64,000 bases of DNA, taken from Planctomycetaceae bacterium (lineage in GTDB: Bacteria; Planctomycetota; Phycisphaerae; Sedimentisphaerales; Anaerohalosphaeraceae). The stretch spans positions 24,698 through 88,697 of the forward strand of contig JAJFTK010000019.1 in the NCBI GenBank assembly GCA_021372945.1, given 5' to 3'. A program made the translations under genes and the position numbers. The first letter of the stretch is position 1; the number at the start of each line of letters is the position of its first letter. Below are positions 25,239 through 34,448 of the stretch, piece by piece. The notes under the pieces are model-generated. The model was not told the origin of the DNA, ran no database searches, and worked only from the letters and a program-made list of their open reading frames with translations.

Positions 25239-25304
25239 ACTGAGGCCCCGCTGCGGTACGGCCCTCTTTTAAATTACGCAGGGAGGATACTCACAATTGG
25301 AAAA

Positions 25305-26441
25305 ATGATCCTGACATTTGATGTTGCGGTCAGCAACACAGAACTGTTCAGAGAATTGGGTGAAGCCGTCAGAAATCACCTGATCGGCTTTGGATATGAT
25401 AGTCGCGTGGTTTTGGCACCGCAGGAAATCCAGCGGTGCCCTGATGCCCTGCTGTTCATCTGCAACTCCGAGCTCCTGGAATTATTCGAACCCACGCTGC
25501 ACCAATGCCAGCGCAGACCTGTCACGTTCTGGTGGTACCTCGAGCCGCTGCCGCCGGACAACCTGCCGCCGGAAGCTGCCAACATCGCTCGTCGCCTCGC
25601 CGGATGTTCATGGCCGCAAATTATTACCGATCCTTTTCCGTTCACCGGATGTTTGTTTGGTAAACGTCAGAGGGGAGCAAAACCAAAACGCAACAACCTG
25701 ACCACTCTTTGCCAAAAGATACTCTCTTGTCAGCTCAAGCGGAACTTGCGGAAAATGGGTTATGACTGCACCAGTCTGAGCCACCTGGACCTTTATAAAA
25801 CGACGTGCCGCCTGGAACAGATTCCGGCAGTCTGTAAACAAGCCGCAGTTGATTTTGCTTTTAGCAGTACGATCTCTCGCTGCGGCGCGCTGCGCAAAGC
25901 GGGTGTCGATGCTCATTTTGTGCCGGTCGGTTTCGATCCGCTGTATGGCGAGAATCGCAATATACGGCGGGACATTGATGTTGTGTTCCTCGGGCATATC
26001 CGTTCTAGAAATGATCGGCGCGATGCGATCGTACGCCTGGTTCAAAAAGAGCTTGGGCTGCGAGGCTATCGCATGGAAGTGCTCACACAGGACTATTATG
26101 GGAGCAAACGCAACGACGTGATCAATCGCAGCAAAATACTGCTTCACGTTGTAAGAATGCCATGGGAACTGCCGGGAATGAGACTTCTAATCGGCGCAGG
26201 CGGCGGCGCATTGAATGTGACGACCGGGTTCTCCGGAAATGCCGCCCCTTATGTTGAAGGCCGGCATTTCATCGACTCTTCGCCTTCAAATCTGGTAAAC
26301 ACGTTGTTGTACTATCTGCAAAATGAGACACAGCGGCGAGCCATTGCTGATCAGACCTATGAATATGTAAAAAGCGAGATTTCGCTGGGTAAATCGATTC
26401 TACGGATACTGGAGCATTATCATGCACATTCAACTGTTTGA
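25305..26441 (+). CDS. CgeB-like GT-B glycosyltransferase
   Basis: A 378-residue protein with the features of the CgeB/DUF3880-Glyco_trans_1_2 group. The N-terminal half has few marked motifs (FWWYLEPLPP). The C-terminal half has VPVGFDPLYG, DVVFLGHIRSRNDR, NRSKILLHVV and GGGALNVTTGFSG, the pattern of the donor-binding half of such GT-B proteins, where the last segment handles the nucleotide sugar. It overlaps the next gene by 20 bases, indicating tight coupling with the DegT aminotransferase. GGGAGG is found 28 bases before ATG 25305, too far to be certain. A role in assembling the same glycan is inferred. Confidence 0.7.
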   Translation: MILTFDVAVSNTELFRELGEAVRNHLIGFGYDSRVVLAPQEIQRCPDALLFICNSELLELFEPTLHQCQRRPVTFWWYLEPLPPDNLPPEAANIARRLAGCSWPQIITDPFPFTGCLFGKRQRGAKPKRNNLTTLCQKILSCQLKRNLRKMGYDCTSLSHLDLYKTTCRLEQIPAVCKQAAVDFAFSSTISRCGALRKAGVDAHFVPVGFDPLYGENRNIRRDIDVVFLGHIRSRNDRRDAIVRLVQKELGLRGYRMEVLTQDYYGSKRNDVINRSKILLHVVRMPWELPGMRLLIGAGGGALNVTTGFSGNAAPYVEGRHFIDSSPSNLVNTLLYYLQNETQRRAIADQTYEYVKSEISLGKSILRILEHYHAHSTV

Positions 26442-27525
26442 CCCGGTCATCTGTGAGGAGGCCATTCGGGACGTCAGTAGAGTACTTCGTTCTGGCTGGC
26501 TTGGCACCGGACCGAAAACCAAGGCGTTTGAAGAGCAATTTGCCGCTTACATAGGCATGCCTTATTGTGTCGGGGTCAATTCCTGCACTGCCGCTCTGCA
26601 TTTGGGACTGCAGCTTCTGAATTTGCCGGCCGATACGGAGGTGATTTCGACACCGATCACTTTCGTTTCGACGAACCATGCCATTCTGTATAATCGCTGC
26701 AAACCCGTATTTGCAGATATCCAGCCGGAGACGGGCAATTTAGATATCGAATCCGTGCGCCGCCGCATCACAGAGCGAACCGGAGCGATCATGATCATGC
26801 ATTTCGGCGGATATCCCTGCGACCTGGACGAGTTTTACGAGCTGTCTGGCCAAACCGGTATCCCCATCATCGAAGATTGCGCCCATGCCTGCGGAGCATC
26901 TTATAAAGGACGGCACATTGGCAGTCACGGCAACATTCACGCCTTCTCCTTCCATGCGGTGAAGAATTTGCCCATGGGAGACGGCGGGGCTTTAACGATC
27001 CGCTCCGAGGAATATTATCAGCGACTTGGGAGACTTCGCTGGCTCGGCATCAATCGAGACACTTTCAAGCGAACCTCCCACAACAGCTACAAATGGCAAT
27101 ATGATGTCAGCGAGGTCGGATATAAATACCAGCTCAATGACATCCATGCGGCTATTGGACTGGCCCAATTGGCGCAGCTTGACGCGAACAACGCGCGCCG
27201 GGCCGCTATTGCGGCGCGTTACGAGAGGGCATTATCGAATGTCCCCGGACTAAAGCTCTTGAAATATAAAAATGATCGCGTCAGCAGCCGTCACCTGTTC
27301 TGCATCCAGGTCCAACACCGCGACGATCTGATCAGCAAACTGGACGAAAACCATATCAGCACCGGTGTTCATTATCTGCGCAATGATCATTTTTCGATGT
27401 ACCAGAAACAGGAGCTGCCCTGTGCGGAGCAATTCTGGCAAACCGTCATGTCCCTGCCGATGCATCTGCGGCTCACGGACGAGGACGTTGATTATATCGC
27501 CGATACGGTACGAAAGGGATGGTGA
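26422..27525 (+). CDS. DegT/DnrJ/EryC1-type sugar aminotransferase
   Basis: A 367-residue PLP enzyme. The PLP lysine is K181 in FHAVKNLPMGDGG; upstream is the phosphate/PLP region GVNSCTAALHLGL and the aspartate in IIEDCAHACGA. C-terminal LNDIHAAIGLAQL is also typical. These enzymes put an amino group from glutamate on a nucleotide-linked keto-sugar. With the PglD-like acyltransferase that follows, overlapping by one base, it forms a module making an N-acylated amino-deoxy sugar, as in bacillosamine-type or O-antigen sugars. The matching 4,6-dehydratase is not in this window. Confidence 0.92.
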   Translation: MHIQLFDPVICEEAIRDVSRVLRSGWLGTGPKTKAFEEQFAAYIGMPYCVGVNSCTAALHLGLQLLNLPADTEVISTPITFVSTNHAILYNRCKPVFADIQPETGNLDIESVRRRITERTGAIMIMHFGGYPCDLDEFYELSGQTGIPIIEDCAHACGASYKGRHIGSHGNIHAFSFHAVKNLPMGDGGALTIRSEEYYQRLGRLRWLGINRDTFKRTSHNSYKWQYDVSEVGYKYQLNDIHAAIGLAQLAQLDANNARRAAIAARYERALSNVPGLKLLKYKNDRVSSRHLFCIQVQHRDDLISKLDENHISTGVHYLRNDHFSMYQKQELPCAEQFWQTVMSLPMHLRLTDEDVDYIADTVRKGW

Positions 27526-28169
27526 TGAGCAAACGACGATTGCTGATCCTGGGAAATCGAACGCTGGCCAGCGCTATTGCCGACCAGGCGGCAGACGATC
27601 CGACGGTCGAGATAACTGCGTTCGTTGAAAACATGGATCGACAGAGATGCACCGAACAGCTCGATGGTCTTCCTATCTTGTGGATCGACGATATTGCCGA
27701 AATGGCGCGGACTCATAGCGCGGTCTGCGCCTTGGCAACTACATTTCGGAGCCGGTTTGTCGAGCAGGCCCATGTCCTGGGAATGCCGTTCGCCACGCTT
27801 GTGCATCCGACCGCCTGTATCTCCTCCAGGAGCACCCTGGGACAGGGCACGATCGTCAGCCCCGGCGTTGTCATCAGCGTGCATACGAAGATCGGGCAGC
27901 ATGTAATCATCAATCGCGGCGTTCTCATCGGGCACCACACCACAGTGGACGATTACGCGACGATTCAGCCCGGAGCCAATATCGCAGGGTTATGCTCCAT
28001 CGGGCACAGTACCTATGTCGGCATGGGCGCGATTATCCTGGATCATCTGAAGATAGGAGCACATTCGATCGTCGCAGCCGGAGCAGTGGTGACTTCAGAC
28101 GTACCGGACCATGTTCAAGTAATGGGCGTACCGGCGCGTATTGTGAAGGAAAATGTTGACGGCAAATAG
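27525..28169 (+). CDS. PglD/NeuD-type sugar O/N-acyltransferase
   Basis: A 214-residue left-handed beta-helix acyltransferase. The N-terminal 70 residues form a small Rossmann-like substrate domain (RLLILGNRTLAS). From about residue 85 come hexapeptide repeats of the IGxxxxI type (TLGQGTIVSPGVVI, IGQHVIINRGVLIG, IGHSTYVGMGAII), ending with the usual GVPARIV. Members acetylate nucleotide-linked amino sugars such as UDP-4-amino-sugars. ATG 27525 has AAGGGA at a good distance and overlaps the stop of the DegT gene; ATG 27519 is possible. Last gene of the polysaccharide cluster. Confidence 0.9.
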   Translation: MSKRRLLILGNRTLASAIADQAADDPTVEITAFVENMDRQRCTEQLDGLPILWIDDIAEMARTHSAVCALATTFRSRFVEQAHVLGMPFATLVHPTACISSRSTLGQGTIVSPGVVISVHTKIGQHVIINRGVLIGHHTTVDDYATIQPGANIAGLCSIGHSTYVGMGAIILDHLKIGAHSIVAAGAVVTSDVPDHVQVMGVPARIVKENVDGK

Positions 28170-28216
28170 TAGTGACCACAGCAGTCTTTGTGTTGCCGGA
28201 CATATCGAACAATCTT

Positions 28217-29059
28217 TCAAACACCCAGCAGCGGCCTGGCTTCCTGCGGCGTATATGGACGCTTTCCCATCGAGGCAGAAATCTTGATCAGCCTTTCAAC
28301 AAGCCGGCGATTGGTCGCCAGCAGGGTTCGATCGTCATCATACCAGATGTTATCCTCAAGCCCCACGCGTACACCGCCTCCAAAGGCAATGGAAATGGTG
28401 TTCATCTGAAGCTGCGGAATGCCTACAGCGCCGACGGACCAGATGGATTGAGGCGGCAGTTCGTTGATCATCAGACCGAGGTGCAGAAGGTCCGCCTGCG
28501 CGCATGCAATATTCCCCAAAATCAAATTAAAATAATAGGGCGGCTCGATCAGCCTCTTCTTGATGAGATAACGTGCGTAATTCAACATCCCAAGATCAAA
28601 CGCTTCCAGTTCCGGCCGTATATGTTTTTCCTTCATTTTAGCGGGCAGCAACTGAATCATCTCGGGACTATTCACACTGGCCTGCTGATTGAAGTTTAGG
28701 GAACTAAGCGTCAGACTTGCAAAATCGGGCTTGGATCCTCCCTCCAGATCCAACACCTCCGAACGTTTCTCAAATTCGTTAAAGTTTCTGCCGCTGGTGG
28801 ACACGCAAATGATCAGATCCTTGTTGTGTTTACGAATCCCGCCTATGATTTCCTTGTAGATTTGTTTCTTATAGGTCGGCTGCTTGGTTTGAAGATCACG
28901 GGCATGGAGATGCACCATCGTAGTTCCCAACTCGGCCGCTTCGAGAACTTGTTCAATAATCTCCGGCGGATCCACCGGGACATGCGGGGTCATTTCCTTT
29001 GTCGGAATCATGCCCGTAGGGGTGAAATTGAGGACAAAGCGATCTTTGCATTTCTCCAT
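28217..29059 (-). CDS. Beta-keto acid cleavage enzyme (BKACE, DUF849)
   Basis: A 280-residue TIM-barrel enzyme of the BKACE family, which condenses a beta-keto acid with acetyl-CoA and splits it to acetoacetate and an acyl-CoA. The zinc motif HLHARD places H50 and H52, and the C-terminal GGGVRVGLEDN with the preceding acidic/Gly residues is conserved in the family. The lysine-catabolism member is 3-keto-5-aminohexanoate cleavage enzyme (Kce), but the family has many substrates and nothing next to it decides between them. It is alone, convergent with the acyltransferase gene (47-base gap), and not obviously part of a pathway here. Confidence 0.88.
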   Translation of the reverse strand: MEKCKDRFVLNFTPTGMIPTKEMTPHVPVDPPEIIEQVLEAAELGTTMVHLHARDLQTKQPTYKKQIYKEIIGGIRKHNKDLIICVSTSGRNFNEFEKRSEVLDLEGGSKPDFASLTLSSLNFNQQASVNSPEMIQLLPAKMKEKHIRPELEAFDLGMLNYARYLIKKRLIEPPYYFNLILGNIACAQADLLHLGLMINELPPQSIWSVGAVGIPQLQMNTISIAFGGGVRVGLEDNIWYDDDRTLLATNRRLVERLIKISASMGKRPYTPQEARPLLGV

Positions 29060-29257
29060 ATAACACTCCGTTGACGCCGTTTATCTGCCGGTACTGAAAG
29101 ACACGTACTGAGGCATTTTTACACGAACGGGATTATTTTGTCAATTACAGATAAAGCAGCTTCATCGAGCGGTTCAGTGCCGAAAGTGATTTCCTGCTGC
29201 CGCCGGCGAGTATTTTCATAATTCCTGAAACGCTTTGTTCTTACGCGCGAAATTAAA

Positions 29258-29289
29258 AAGGCCCCGCAAGCTTGAACTTACAGGGCCTT
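29258..29289 (-). terminator. Rho-independent terminator closing the pectin operon
   Basis: Read leftward, AAGGCCC ... GGGCCTT closes the stem, with further pairing inside (GTAAG / CTTGC) and a TTTTTAA tail. It lies 63 bases beyond the first pectate lyase stop (29353), the only strong leftward terminator I see downstream of the operon that begins at 40836. The remaining sequence between 29060 and 29352 holds no gene. Confidence 0.85.
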
Positions 29290-29352
29290 CCCCCTTAATT
29301 CATTATTTCATTAGGCGCAGCAGGAATCCGGCGCCAATAGGTTTCTCAAAAA

Positions 29353-31560
29353 TCATTTTTCCTGTCGCGGATCGGTATTATTGAGGTACTCTTCCAGGTT
29401 GGTGTAACCGTCTTTGTCAAGATCGGCCGCACCATCCGCCGGATCGGCGGAATCAAATCCGTATTGGGTCTCCCATGCATTTGGCATGCCATCGCCATCC
29501 GTATCCCAGTCGGCCGCGCGATGGATCTCGGGATAATCTTCCCAGCCTCCGACATCCGCCTGCGAATCAGGCAATCCGGCAAAACCCGATTTACTGCCCG
29601 TGCAGGACGTTTTTCCGCCACGCACTTCCTGAATCACACGTTTATCATGGTCATCGAGCGCCGGCAGATTGCAGCCAACGTCGGCCAGTACATTCTCAAA
29701 GGCCTCTTTGGCGGCATGCGTATGGACATAGGGCTCAAAGAAAAGCTGAGCAACCATGACGGGAGCCGGCTGGCTGCCCTGAACCTTGACGCCCTTGAAC
29801 GGGCCAGCCGGCCCTTCCGGCCCGGCTACGCCTTCCAGGATATTGCCTTCGACATAATACTGCTGCGGACCAAAGGCGGGGTTTTCAAACTGCGGGTTAA
29901 GATACGTCATCTTTTGCGATGCCGGGCCGGGCTTGTAGTAATTGCCGACAAAATTGACCTGCCTGGCGCCGCCATCCGTGGTGCGATTCCTCCAGTTATA
30001 GACCACATTGTTGCGGATATCCAGCCGTCCTGCGTGCCGGTTGGCCTGATCGACCCCGCCGGCCAGGGACCAGTTGCGCCCGGAGTTGTGCGCCAGCAGG
30101 TTATGGTGAAAGCTGCCGATATCGCCGCTGATCGATCCTGCGTAGCCGTGCGCCGTTCCCTCGCTGTAGTGCGAATGGCCTGCCACATTGAGCGCTTCGG
30201 CGATCAAATTGCGTTGGAAGGTGATATTCTTAGCGCCGCGCGAACTGAACGCCTCGTCGATAGTCCATGAAATCGAACAATGGTCAATGATGCAATGATC
30301 GCTGCCGGCCAGGCCCATCCCATCCATCGTCACACCCGCCAAATCGCCCAGCCGCAGCCGAACATATCGAACGATCGTATCGCGAGCACCCATGCCGCCG
30401 AACGTATAATTGCGGATGCAGATGCCTTTGCCGGGCGCCGTCTGTCCGGCGATCGTCAAAAACTCGTTGCCCTGTCCGAAGCCGAGTTTGGATTTCAAGG
30501 TGATAAGCCCGGATACATCGAAGACGATGGTGCGCGGTCCCGCAGCTTCGACCGCCTCACGCAGGGAACCGGGGCCGGAATCGTTCAGATTCGTGACATG
30601 CAAGACGCGTCCGCCGCGACCGCCCAGAGCGAAACGGCCATACCCTTGGGCCGCTGGAAACGCAAGATGGTGAACACGAAAACGCCAGACATCGCCGCGC
30701 GTGACATTGCCCTGGGCATCCATCGAATCGACACGCCAGGCATAGTGCAAAAGCGAATTGTTGGGCTCGATCGAAGCCGCATAAGAATAATCGGTCACGG
30801 AAGCGGTTTCCTTTGCAGCCGCCAGTTTACGTACGGCACTCAAAGCATCATTATCGGATGTTACATACACGCGGTGGCTGACCGCCGACTTTGCCGGCGT
30901 CCAGCTCAGTATTACTTTTCCGCTGTCGCCATCCGCATGGCGTTCGAAGTCCGCCGGCGCAGGCTTGAGCGCCTTTCTGCTCGGATCCGAAACATCGAAC
31001 GCAAAACCGTTGAGCACCACGCTGCTGCCTTCGGTCGCGGCGATGCGAACGATCACCGATTCGCCCCGTTTGGTCTCGAACGCAAGGAAAGAAGTTCCAA
31101 TTTCATCATTATGGCCGGCCTTTGCGGACGGTTTAACTCCTTCAACCCGGCGATCGCCTATAACAACCGCATAGGTTCCGCCGGAGCCCTGAAAGGTGTG
31201 GTGATAGCCGACAAACGTATGCGGTCCTTCAGAAAGTCCATCCAGTTGAACTTCCAGAATCGCCGGTGTCCCGCCGGTAACGACGGCTCCATCGGCGCCG
31301 ATAGTAAGGCCGTCAACGAGGAGCGATTTGTTGCCGGCCAGGCCCAGTGAGCCGCCTTCGCCGGCGCGTAACGTGACCGTCACGCCATCAAAGGATCGGC
31401 TCATTGCATCAGCCGAAGGCTGCCAGTTTTCCCAGCCGATGGTACGCATGTCGGCGCGGGCATCGGCGTTGATATCCACACGCAAGGGCAGCTCATTGGC
31501 CCGGGCCGCCATCCACAAGGAGATCGTTGTTATCGCCAGAAACCGCAGCGCGTTTGTCAT
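29353..31560 (-). CDS. Secreted pectate lyase (PL1-like) with calcium-binding tail
   Basis: A 735-residue exported protein. A signal peptide (about 1-22) is followed by a beta-sandwich-like region to about residue 170, which could bind carbohydrate, and a fibronectin-type-III-like segment (about 200-295). A PL1-type beta-helix starts at GYGRFALGGRGG with VTNLNDSGPGSLREAV and the repeats AGQTAPGKGI, GSDHCIIDHCSISW and RNVVYNW. The last 45 residues contain DTDGDGMPN and DLDKDGYTN, calcium-binding loops as in thrombospondin-3 or dockerin-like tails. It would cleave polygalacturonate outside the cell. AAAGGAT precedes ATG. Last gene of the operon; 34 bases after the paralogue at 31595-33145. Confidence 0.88.
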   Translation of the reverse strand: MTNALRFLAITTISLWMAARANELPLRVDINADARADMRTIGWENWQPSADAMSRSFDGVTVTLRAGEGGSLGLAGNKSLLVDGLTIGADGAVVTGGTPAILEVQLDGLSEGPHTFVGYHHTFQGSGGTYAVVIGDRRVEGVKPSAKAGHNDEIGTSFLAFETKRGESVIVRIAATEGSSVVLNGFAFDVSDPSRKALKPAPADFERHADGDSGKVILSWTPAKSAVSHRVYVTSDNDALSAVRKLAAAKETASVTDYSYAASIEPNNSLLHYAWRVDSMDAQGNVTRGDVWRFRVHHLAFPAAQGYGRFALGGRGGRVLHVTNLNDSGPGSLREAVEAAGPRTIVFDVSGLITLKSKLGFGQGNEFLTIAGQTAPGKGICIRNYTFGGMGARDTIVRYVRLRLGDLAGVTMDGMGLAGSDHCIIDHCSISWTIDEAFSSRGAKNITFQRNLIAEALNVAGHSHYSEGTAHGYAGSISGDIGSFHHNLLAHNSGRNWSLAGGVDQANRHAGRLDIRNNVVYNWRNRTTDGGARQVNFVGNYYKPGPASQKMTYLNPQFENPAFGPQQYYVEGNILEGVAGPEGPAGPFKGVKVQGSQPAPVMVAQLFFEPYVHTHAAKEAFENVLADVGCNLPALDDHDKRVIQEVRGGKTSCTGSKSGFAGLPDSQADVGGWEDYPEIHRAADWDTDGDGMPNAWETQYGFDSADPADGAADLDKDGYTNLEEYLNNTDPRQEK

Positions 31561-31594
31561 CGCAATCCTTTCTTTTCTGCTGATCAGTATGCGG

Positions 31595-33145
31595 TCAACT
31601 GATCGTATCTACATTGTTGCCAAAGTTGGTGTAATCCACATTTTGGCCGGGGTTGGTTCCATTGAGAAACTCTTCAATATTGGTATAACCGTCCTGGTCG
31701 GCGTCCCGGCTCGCATCGGCGGCAGAGGCAGGATCCAAACCATACTGGCTTTCCCACTTGTCGGGCATGCCGTCCTGGTCTGTGTCAGCCGGGACCTGGT
31801 CGGGCGAAAAGGTGTATTGCGGATAGCCGCCGACCTGGTTGGGGTCGCTGATGATACCGTTGCCCGTAGTCACCTGGCCGGTGCGCACCATCTCGATAAC
31901 CCGCTTGTCCACCGCGTCTCGGCGCGGAAGCGTCGCCCCGGACTTGTCCAGCACCTGGTTGAAAGCCTGCATCGCCGTTTGCTGATTGACCGGCCACCCT
32001 TCAAACGGGGTATAGACCCGGGCCATCTCGACCGTGCCGTCGCCCTCCTGCAGTTTCATGCCCTTCCAATTGTCGGCGGTGACTTCCGGGAAGCCTTCGA
32101 CAATGTTGCCTGCCGCGTACCACTTGCCGGGTCGTGTCGCCGTCTTTGGGTACCAGTTGCCTTCCTTGAAGGCGCCCTTCGGCGAGTTCTGGCTGCGTTG
32201 TTCAATGCGGGCGATGGTGCTCAGCATGTTGGCGTTGGTCGCCGGGCCGGGCTTATAGTAGTTGTTGATCACGTTGACCAGCGACGTCTCATCGCCGCCG
32301 TCCATCGTGCGGTGCGCCCAGTTAAAGATCACGTTGTTGCGGTAATCGAACTCGCCGCTCATGCCGATCGAGGGATTGCGGCCCGTATTGCAGGCGAACA
32401 GGTTATGATGGAACGTCGCATCCTGCCCGCCCCAGGTGCCGCCGAACTCGTGGCCCGGCTTCATGCCCTCGCTCGAGATGCAATACTGGATCGTGAGGTT
32501 GCTGACGGGGTTCTTGACAGCGACCATCTTTCCGCTAACCGGATCCTGCCGCTGCTCCATGAACCGATAGAGCGACAGGTTCTCGTCACGCCCCCAACTG
32601 GTGCTGCAGTGATCGACGATGACCTGACCGCGAGGATTGCCGCCGATATTGTCCGAACCCTGGCCGCCGGAAATGATCCCGCGGCGCACACGCAGATGAC
32701 GCAGAATCACATTCTGCGTGTTGATATCCAGGGAGCCGCCGGCGATGCAGATGCCGTCGCCCGGCGCGGACTGGCCGGCGATCGTGATGTCGGGGTTATT
32801 GATGCTCAGATTTGAATCGAGTTGAATGATGCCTGCCGCCCGAAATACCACGATACGGGCGCCTCGCTCGTCAATGGCGGCACGCAGGCTGCCCGGGCCG
32901 CTGTTGTTAAGGTTCGTTACGGCGATCACCTTGCCGCCGCGTCCGCCGGTGGCGAACATGCCGCCGCCCCAGGCGCCGGGAAACGCGGGAATGCCAAGCG
33001 GCATCACAAACGGCATGGGCGGGGCCATGGCGGGTTCAGGTTCCACGATCTTGGCCGAGGAATCCGCAAAACTCAGGGCCGCGGCCAGACACAGACCGAT
33101 CAATGCAACTTTGACAGACGATTTCAGCGTGCCATCTCTTTTCAT
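31595..33145 (-). CDS. Secreted pectate lyase (PL1-like), paralogue
   Basis: A 516-residue exported protein of the same family as the gene downstream, without the N-terminal accessory domains. A signal peptide (KVALIGLCLAAALSFADS) is followed by a short Pro/Met-rich stretch and the beta-helix start GGRGGKVIAVTNLNNSGPGS, IAGQSAPGDGICI, VDHCSTSWG. The tail has DTDQDGMPD and DADQDGYTN calcium loops near the C-terminus. The open frame extends upstream to 33367 but the extra residues overlap the neighbouring gene and precede the signal peptide; ATG 33145 with GGAG eight bases upstream is the start. Gap to the sialidase-like gene upstream is 40 bases, so co-transcription is likely. Confidence 0.9.
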   Translation of the reverse strand: MKRDGTLKSSVKVALIGLCLAAALSFADSSAKIVEPEPAMAPPMPFVMPLGIPAFPGAWGGGMFATGGRGGKVIAVTNLNNSGPGSLRAAIDERGARIVVFRAAGIIQLDSNLSINNPDITIAGQSAPGDGICIAGGSLDINTQNVILRHLRVRRGIISGGQGSDNIGGNPRGQVIVDHCSTSWGRDENLSLYRFMEQRQDPVSGKMVAVKNPVSNLTIQYCISSEGMKPGHEFGGTWGGQDATFHHNLFACNTGRNPSIGMSGEFDYRNNVIFNWAHRTMDGGDETSLVNVINNYYKPGPATNANMLSTIARIEQRSQNSPKGAFKEGNWYPKTATRPGKWYAAGNIVEGFPEVTADNWKGMKLQEGDGTVEMARVYTPFEGWPVNQQTAMQAFNQVLDKSGATLPRRDAVDKRVIEMVRTGQVTTGNGIISDPNQVGGYPQYTFSPDQVPADTDQDGMPDKWESQYGLDPASAADASRDADQDGYTNIEEFLNGTNPGQNVDYTNFGNNVDTIS

Positions 33146-33185
33146 TTTTGACTCCGGATTAGGACCTGCAAGGAATTCCATTTCG

Positions 33186-34448
33186 TTATTCTTTTTTGGT
33201 ATCGGCATCGGACGCTTTTTGACAAGCCGCAAACGCGGCCAGCGAGACAGGGCCTTCGGCAGGCCAGCGGCCATCGGGCATGGGTACGCTCTCCAGGCGG
33301 GCAGGATCCAACACGACGTGCTTGATGCGTTGGCGGTGCCACGTATAGACGATATGCACCAGCCCATCGCGCGACTGGATCACGGCCGGATAGGAAAACT
33401 GTTTGCCGGGTGCGTCGGTATAGTCGAGCATGAGGGCCGCGTCCCAGCGAGCGCCGTCGCGGCTCAGGGCCGCGTTCAGTATGCCGCGTCCCTTGTCGCC
33501 CATCCCGGCTTGCGTACGCGTGGAGTGGTTATATACCAGCAATTGCCGTCCATCGCGGAGTGTGACGCCGTCCAAGCCGGAATTGTTATTTGGCAGTGAG
33601 GAACGTTCCAGTTCGGACCACGTGAGACCGCCGTCGCTCGACCAGCTCTGAGCGATAGAACCGTGCTCGCTTCGCGTTCGGCAGAGCATCTGGATGCGCC
33701 CGTCCGAATAGGTCAGCAGCGCAGGCTGAATAGCGCCAATCCTCGCCCCGGACTCGAGCGGGCCGATCAATTGCCAGGTCTTGCCTTCGTCCATGCTGCG
33801 TTCCAGGTGGACGCGCCATCCGTCGTTCTCTGTGCTTGAGCCCGACAGGATGATTCCTTCCGCGGTCTGGATCGGCTTGTTTTTGACCGGACCGATGAGC
33901 CCATCACCCAACCGGCGCGCTTCGCTCCAGGTGCAGCCGCCGTCATTGGATGTTTTGATCATGCCCCACCATTGACTGGGGCTGGGACCCACTTTGTAAA
34001 ACAGCATGATATTACCGCCGCGAGCTTGGAAGAGCACGGGGTTCCAGGTCGGCAGCCGTTGGCCGGCGGACTGTACGCCGTCGGCGACGCTTACGGGCGA
34101 TGTCCATTTGCCGCCGACCGCCTTACGCGAAAGCCGGATCTCGACATCCGGATCACGTTCGGCGGTGCCGCCGAAGAACGCGCACAGCAGATCGCCCGTC
34201 GGAAGTTCCAGAATCGTCGAGGCATGACACGATGGAAACGAAGCGGTTTCGTAAATAAACTCCTCCATCACCAAACCGGGCCGGGGCTGCGGTTGGGACA
34301 CTGCCGGCGAGGCCAAGAGGGCTAAGACGATAAAAGTAAGACAATGTGCCGGAACAAAAGATCGGCGACCTTCAGCGACTCGTTCTCTCCGGTGATGACG
34401 TAATCGTTCACTCAAAGTTCGCTCTCGCTCGCGTGGAGACAAACGCAC
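33186..34448 (-). CDS. Secreted sialidase-fold (BNR repeat) glycosidase-like protein
   Basis: Up to 420 residues. An N-terminal export signal (LTFIVLALLASPAVS) leads to a six-bladed propeller with at least three Asp boxes (SNDGGCTW, SMDEGKTW, SSDGGLTW) and FFGGTAERDPDVEIRLSR near the N-terminus. The family covers sialidases (GH33) and many BNR enzymes of other specificity. In the pectin-rich context the target may be an acidic ulosonic sugar of rhamnogalacturonan II (Dha or Kdo), as described for a Bacteroides GH33, instead of sialic acid; this is inference. Start is uncertain: GTG 34448 overlaps the kinase gene by 41 bases, while TTG 34415 would overlap it by 8. Confidence 0.72.
   Translation of the reverse strand: MRLSPRERERTLSERLRHHRRERVAEGRRSFVPAHCLTFIVLALLASPAVSQPQPRPGLVMEEFIYETASFPSCHASTILELPTGDLLCAFFGGTAERDPDVEIRLSRKAVGGKWTSPVSVADGVQSAGQRLPTWNPVLFQARGGNIMLFYKVGPSPSQWWGMIKTSNDGGCTWSEARRLGDGLIGPVKNKPIQTAEGIILSGSSTENDGWRVHLERSMDEGKTWQLIGPLESGARIGAIQPALLTYSDGRIQMLCRTRSEHGSIAQSWSSDGGLTWSELERSSLPNNNSGLDGVTLRDGRQLLVYNHSTRTQAGMGDKGRGILNAALSRDGARWDAALMLDYTDAPGKQFSYPAVIQSRDGLVHIVYTWHRQRIKHVVLDPARLESVPMPDGRWPAEGPVSLAAFAACQKASDADTKKE

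Noticed and set aside
31328-32815. 495-codon open frame opposite the pectate lyases
   Set aside because: Covers parts of two signal-peptide-bearing lyase genes on the other strand and has low-complexity Arg/Ala/Val content.
33146-33367. Upstream extension of the second pectate lyase
   Set aside because: The extra 74 residues overlap the sialidase-like gene and precede a proper signal peptide with its own ribosome site.
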